Source: Bacteroidota bacterium (lineage in GTDB: Bacteria > Bacteroidota > Bacteroidia > Chitinophagales > Chitinophagaceae). From it: a DNA stretch of 34,758 nt. The notes under the pieces were generated by a model. It made no database searches and had not been told where the DNA came from. It saw nothing but the letters and a program-made list of their open reading frames with translations. How positions within the stretch are numbered: the first letter of the stretch is position 1; each line of letters starts with the position of its first letter. The position numbers and the translations under genes are program-made. Below, in pieces: positions 32,251 to 34,758 of this stretch. The stretch lies in the NCBI GenBank assembly GCA_023429825.1, contig JAEZDC010000051.1:1-34758 (forward strand), given 5' to 3'.

Positions 32251-32876
32251 TTGAATATTTCCTCCTTCCTGATCTTCATTTCCTGCGCTATCGCTTTTGC
32301 ATCCTGATCTTTTTGTTGGAGATGCTCTATGATATTATGGAAGCTTTTTTCATCCCTGTTTTGGCTTAACTTAAATACGTTATCCAAATGAGTTACTTCT
32401 ACTTCGAATGCAACGATTGCTTTAGCCAATTTCTGCACATAATCCGCTGGCAAGTTTTCGTAGTTGGCTGGCGAGTGCGGATTACTCTCAAAATGATCAG
32501 TTGTATGTTTTAATATTTCAAATAGTCTCTCTTCACTAAGAAATCTCATTATGCCATGTGCGTGCACACTCATGTAATTCCATGTAGATGCGGTGTGTGG
32601 ATCACTATATAAACTTGCGCTTATATAAGTGTGAGCTCCAGTGAATACAGCAAGCACATTTGTATTATTCACAAACGCTTTATGGTGATCTGTATTCTTC
32701 ATAATATGCCCACTCAGGTATAGCTTTCCGTCACGCTCTTCAATGAAACATGGAATTTGAGTAGCTACAGGTTTATTTTCCTGGTCACAACCACAGATGA
32801 AAGCAAAAGGATGTTCTTTAATGAACTGCTTCACTCTTTGATGGTCACCGTCTTTAAAGTATGGAAGGTTGTACAT
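32247..32876 (-). CDS. PaiB-family FMN-binding protein
   Basis: A 209-aa member of the FMN_bind_2/PaiB family, named for a Bacillus subtilis transcriptional repressor of protease and sporulation genes. The fold is an FMN-binding split barrel like pyridoxamine phosphate oxidase: MYNLPYFKDGD start, HPFAFICGCDQ near 21, LYLSGHIMKNTDHHKAF near 52 and ASTWNYMSVHAHG near 95. No classic DNA-binding domain is visible, so a flavin or haem-related enzymatic role is as likely as regulation. It overlaps pyrF by 4 nt. Confidence 0.88.
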   Translation of the reverse strand: MYNLPYFKDGDHQRVKQFIKEHPFAFICGCDQENKPVATQIPCFIEERDGKLYLSGHIMKNTDHHKAFVNNTNVLAVFTGAHTYISASLYSDPHTASTWNYMSVHAHGIMRFLSEERLFEILKHTTDHFESNPHSPANYENLPADYVQKLAKAIVAFEVEVTHLDNVFKLSQNRDEKSFHNIIEHLQQKDQDAKAIAQEMKIRKEEIFK

Positions 32877-32915
32877 AATTTAAATTTAAAAACATGCATC
32901 AACAATTAACTACTA

Positions 32916-34592
32916 CTAAGCAGGACGCTTTGCATGTTGATCTTTAATCCAATTTTCAATTTCAAACAAACTAAAACTACTTAAGTTGTTTTCTTTTGTA
33001 AGACCTGCCTTTTGTGCAGATAACACACCGTATTTCACATCACCAAATCCTGGGATGTAATGTGCATCGGGATTAATAGATATGAGTACCTCTTTCTCCA
33101 GCGCATAGCCGATATGTCGCCAATCCATATCCAGTCTCCGGGGGTTTGCATTAAGCTCAATCACTACGTTATTAGCAGCGCAGGCATCAATAATTTTTTT
33201 ATGATCAACAGGATATCCATTCCTGCTTAATAAAAGCCTCCCTGTCATATGGCCCAATATAGAAGTGTACGGATTTTCTATAGCTTTCATTAATCGCATC
33301 ATCGCTTTTTCTTCATTCATGTAAAGGTTAGCATGAACGGACGCGATGACAAGATCAAATGTAGATAGCACATCATTGCTGTAATCCAGGCTGCCATCAC
33401 CTAGTATATCGCTCTCAATGCTTTTAAATACTCTGAAAGGAGCAAATTTTCTATTCAATTCATCTATTTGTTCGTGTTGTGCTTTGATCTGTTCCTCAGA
33501 TAAGCCTTGCGCATAAGCTGCCGTTTTAGAATGATCGCTGATGACGAGATACTCTAAGCCCTGCGCCTGCGCAGCTTTAGCCATTGCTTCTATTGTATCA
33601 CTGCCATCACTCCATTTACTGTGACTGTGAATAATGCCTTTTATATCTGAAGGCTGTATAATGTTGAATTCCTTTGATCCTGTTGCAGCTTCTATCACTG
33701 ATCCCCCTTCACGATAAAAAACAGGAACAAGTGAAATATTATTATTGCTAAAAATATCCTCTTCACACCCGTATTCAGCAGTTTCATAAACGGTGAACTT
33801 TTCTTTCCAGCAAGCGAGAAAATCCTCACTGCAGCTTGTTTCGAACAGCCTTTTACAAAAACTTTTCTGATCAGTTAGATAAAATCCTAGCTGGACATTT
33901 TCTGGCCCTTTTAATTGCAGGTAATTAAAAGTTTCGCTTTCTGTGAGATAGTCTTCTCCATAAAATATCCTAATCTTTTCTGCAGTTACTGTTGTTACCC
34001 ATTCCAATTTAGTCACCACTTCTAATTGCCTCCTGAATTCGCCTGTTAATGCAAATTGATTATCCTGAAACGTGGCCTTCAACTTTTCATCCATTGCCAA
34101 TGCATAGCTTTCTATTTGTGCGTAGAGATAACTTCCCTGGGTACTCAAATAAAATTCTATCGATTCTTTGATCTTCTCCTGTGTCTTCTCGCCAAATCCT
34201 TTATATAAAGTGAGCCGATTTTCGTTGCATGCATACAACAGCTCTCCCATACTTTCTATTCCCAATTCTTTCCAGATAGTTGAGATCTTCTTCGGCCCCA
34301 AACCTTTTATTGCCAACATCTGAACCACGCCCAAAGGTGTTTTCTGCATGTATTCATCTAATTGCCTGAGCCTTCCTGTATCCAACATTTCCAGGATACG
34401 TTTACCCATACTGCTACCAATCCCTTTGATCTCAGATATTTTATCGGGAGGCAGAATTGCCAGTTCCTCCGGCAGTTTTTCAATTGTGAATGCCGCAATA
34501 GAATAAGACTTAGCTCGAAAACTATCATCGCCATGTATATCCATCAGTTTTGAAAGCAGGGAGAAGTTCTCAGCAATGGTGTAGTTGTCCAT
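32916..34592 (-). CDS. PolX-like protein: helix-hairpin-helix, degenerate polymerase core, PHP domain
   Basis: The 558-aa protein has the layout of bacterial DNA polymerase X. Three helix-hairpin-helix motifs lie at 52-66 (IKGIGSSMG), 92-107 (IKGLGPKK) and 127-141 (YKGFGEKT). A palm-like region at about 180-300 keeps GEFRRQ but has TKLEWV (194-199) where active enzymes have GDxDxL; the third aspartate also appears lost (IRIFYG). The C-terminal PHP domain (about 317-550) is well kept: H322, H324 (IHSHSKWSDG), D353-H354, E393, H420, H448, and D509/H511 (NPDAH). It therefore probably acts as a DNA repair nuclease without polymerase activity. It lies 39 nt upstream of paiB on the same strand. Confidence 0.88.
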   Translation of the reverse strand: MDNYTIAENFSLLSKLMDIHGDDSFRAKSYSIAAFTIEKLPEELAILPPDKISEIKGIGSSMGKRILEMLDTGRLRQLDEYMQKTPLGVVQMLAIKGLGPKKISTIWKELGIESMGELLYACNENRLTLYKGFGEKTQEKIKESIEFYLSTQGSYLYAQIESYALAMDEKLKATFQDNQFALTGEFRRQLEVVTKLEWVTTVTAEKIRIFYGEDYLTESETFNYLQLKGPENVQLGFYLTDQKSFCKRLFETSCSEDFLACWKEKFTVYETAEYGCEEDIFSNNNISLVPVFYREGGSVIEAATGSKEFNIIQPSDIKGIIHSHSKWSDGSDTIEAMAKAAQAQGLEYLVISDHSKTAAYAQGLSEEQIKAQHEQIDELNRKFAPFRVFKSIESDILGDGSLDYSNDVLSTFDLVIASVHANLYMNEEKAMMRLMKAIENPYTSILGHMTGRLLLSRNGYPVDHKKIIDACAANNVVIELNANPRRLDMDWRHIGYALEKEVLISINPDAHYIPGFGDVKYGVLSAQKAGLTKENNLSSFSLFEIENWIKDQHAKRPA

Positions 34593-34650
34593 GCCTCAAA
34601 TGTAAAATGAAAGACTATGAGCGGCATAAAGAGTTACTAACGAATGGCGG

Positions 34651-34681
34651 AAAACAAAAAGTCCCGGAAACTTCCGGGACT
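34651..34681 (-). terminator. Terminator of the Lys/Ala-rich protein gene
   Basis: AGTCCCGGAA (34660-34669) and TTCCGGGACT (34672-34681) form a perfect stem. The minus strand then has TTTTTGTTTT. It lies about 25 nt past the stop at 34706. Confidence 0.8.
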
Positions 34682-34705
34682 CTTGCTATTAGTTCGAAGT
34701 GTTTA

Positions 34706-34758
34706 TTACTTCTTTTTTGCAGCCTTCTTAGCAGCTTTTTTAGGAGCAGCTTTCTTAG
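34706..34758 (-). CDS. C-terminal end of a Lys/Ala-rich, histone H1-like protein (partial)
   Basis: Only the last 16 codons and the stop lie in the window; the gene enters from the right edge. The tail reads KKAAPKKAAKKAAKKK, the basic repeat typical of histone H1-like or HU-type nucleoid proteins with extended tails. Which of these it is cannot be told without the N-terminal part. A good terminator follows. Confidence 0.65.
   Translation of the reverse strand, partial: KKAAPKKAAKKAAKKK

Overview
The window looks like chromosomal DNA of a Bacteroidota bacterium, most likely family Chitinophagaceae or a close relative. Evidence: AT-rich DNA; almost no Shine-Dalgarno sites before starts; several promoters of the Bacteroidota type (TTG, about 18-20 nt, then TAnnTTTG); futalosine-route menaquinone genes; secreted proteins ending their leaders in SQ or AQ; and a SusC-like plug segment (LDEVKVTA). 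The family placement is an inference from gene style, not a database result.

Layout. 1-930: a tRNA-Ser(GCT) unit with its terminator, and a gene-free stretch carrying a dyad. 931-6445: an orphan NarL-type response regulator, a DUF92 membrane protein, a secreted caspase-like protein, tRNA-Pro(TGG) and a secreted astacin-like metalloprotease. 6595-17279 (minus strand): a long collinear block. Read in transcription order it has two tandem PTPS/QueD-family genes, CoA-acylating (methyl)malonate-semialdehyde dehydrogenase, a class III aminotransferase, an NCS1 nucleobase permease, dihydropyrimidinase, a beta-ureidopropionase-like amidase, PreT and PreA. The last seven make a complete reductive uracil/thymine route: import, reduction, ring opening, deamidation to beta-alanine (or beta-aminoisobutyrate), transamination, and conversion to acetyl-CoA or propionyl-CoA.

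17360-18878: mqnB and mqnD of the futalosine pathway. 18948-21085 (minus): a photolyase and a class IV aminotransferase/ADC-lyase-like gene overlapping by one base. 21167-23554: a large surface protein with an MG2-like N-terminus and a TonB-plug-like C-terminus but no barrel. 23601-24257: a second NarL-type regulator. 24398-24636: a probable small RNA. 24736-27068 (minus): the ribosomal protein operon rplK-rplA-rplJ-rplL with a canonical promoter, without its usual nusG/secE and rpoBC neighbours. 27534-28526: an orphan ACMSD preceded by four 11-bp tandem repeats. 28516-34758: a metallophosphoesterase, two small unknown proteins, a GNAT acetyltransferase, paiB-pyrF, a PolX-like protein without polymerase aspartates, and the Lys/Ala-rich end of a DNA-binding protein.

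The most unusual non-coding signal is a family of short intergenic repeats (core GTTGCGTCGCA). At least five copies lie in the gene junctions of the pyrimidine block and just beyond it. No CRISPR array, insertion sequence, transposase or prophage was seen.
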